The notes below the pieces were generated by a model. The model was not told the DNA's origin, made no database searches, and saw only the letters and a list, made by a program, of their open reading frames with translations. Source: Thermocatellispora tengchongensis (GTDB taxonomy: Bacteria; Actinomycetota; Actinomycetes; Streptosporangiales; Streptosporangiaceae). Taken from it: DNA of 32,126 bases. Each line of letters starts with the position of its first letter. The stretch's first letter is position 1. Position numbers and translations under genes: made by a program. Below, piece after piece: positions 32,078-32,126 of this stretch. The DNA lies in contig NZ_JACHGN010000031.1 of assembly GCF_014202315.1 (NCBI RefSeq), positions 1 through 32,126 on the forward strand, written 5' to 3'.

Positions 32078-32126
32078 ACGCCCGGCCTGATGCGCGCGGC
32101 CCCATGCGCGCGGTGCGATGCGGGCG
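32063..32126 (+). repeat. Short direct repeats at the end of the window
   Basis: ATGCGCGCGG occurs at 32063, 32090 and 32104, with a variant at 32118, starting inside the last codons of the MOSC gene. The array runs out of the window, so its extent is unknown. Confidence 0.5.

Noticed and set aside
29761-32126. Edge of an integrated prophage or ICE
   Set aside because: There is an integrase, but no tRNA, attachment repeats, excisionase, or replication or structural genes nearby.

Overview
The window is about 32 kb of very GC-rich actinobacterial DNA with third-codon positions almost always G or C. Leaderless starts, a Cds1-type PLP enzyme, a DUF6230/DUF6114 pair and an ECF sigma factor paired with a CU044_5270-like membrane protein suggest a filamentous actinomycete, perhaps Streptosporangiaceae. 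That placement is inference; there is no rRNA or other marker in the window.

Layout. 1-4.3 kb: the tail of an unknown gene, a GH2 beta-mannosidase and a coupled unknown protein that looks glycan-active. 4.3-4.65 kb: a deletion scar with the 3' ends of an NmrA-like reductase and an AraC-type regulator. 4.65-7.1 kb: a lipoprotein and an aldehyde dehydrogenase. 7.15-7.55 kb: a possible leaderless hexapeptide ORF, a structured leader and a 65-aa basic protein. 7.59-19.7 kb (minus strand): the main feature, a tightly coupled five-gene operon. 19.9-23.4 kb (plus): DUF6230, DUF6114, ECF sigma factor and its membrane partner. 23.4-24.6 kb: gene-poor DNA with a decayed IS256-type transposase, a 27-bp minisatellite, direct repeats and terminators. 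24.6-32.1 kb: a CelD-type GNAT, a glycerophosphodiesterase, a membrane-anchored alpha/beta hydrolase, Cds1, a PP2C-like phosphatase, a tyrosine recombinase coupled to an unknown gene, and a MOSC protein.

The operon at 7588-19705 is the most interesting system. Its first gene is a single-module, highly reducing type I PKS (KS-AT-DH-cMT-pseudoKR-ER-KR-ACP, 2498 aa, no thioesterase). It is followed by homologues of all four olefin enzymes: OleA (KAS-III-like head-to-head condensation), OleC (beta-lactone synthetase), OleD (2-alkyl-3-ketoacid reductase) and OleB (beta-lactone decarboxylase). Four-base ATGA/GTGA overlaps join three of the four junctions; the fourth has a 4-nt gap. I infer that the PKS builds a reduced, possibly C-methylated chain, that OleA removes it from the ACP by condensing it with a second acyl group, and that OleD, OleC and OleB convert the beta-keto acid through a beta-lactone to an internal alkene. 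The family assignments come from visible motifs; the combined pathway and product are inference.
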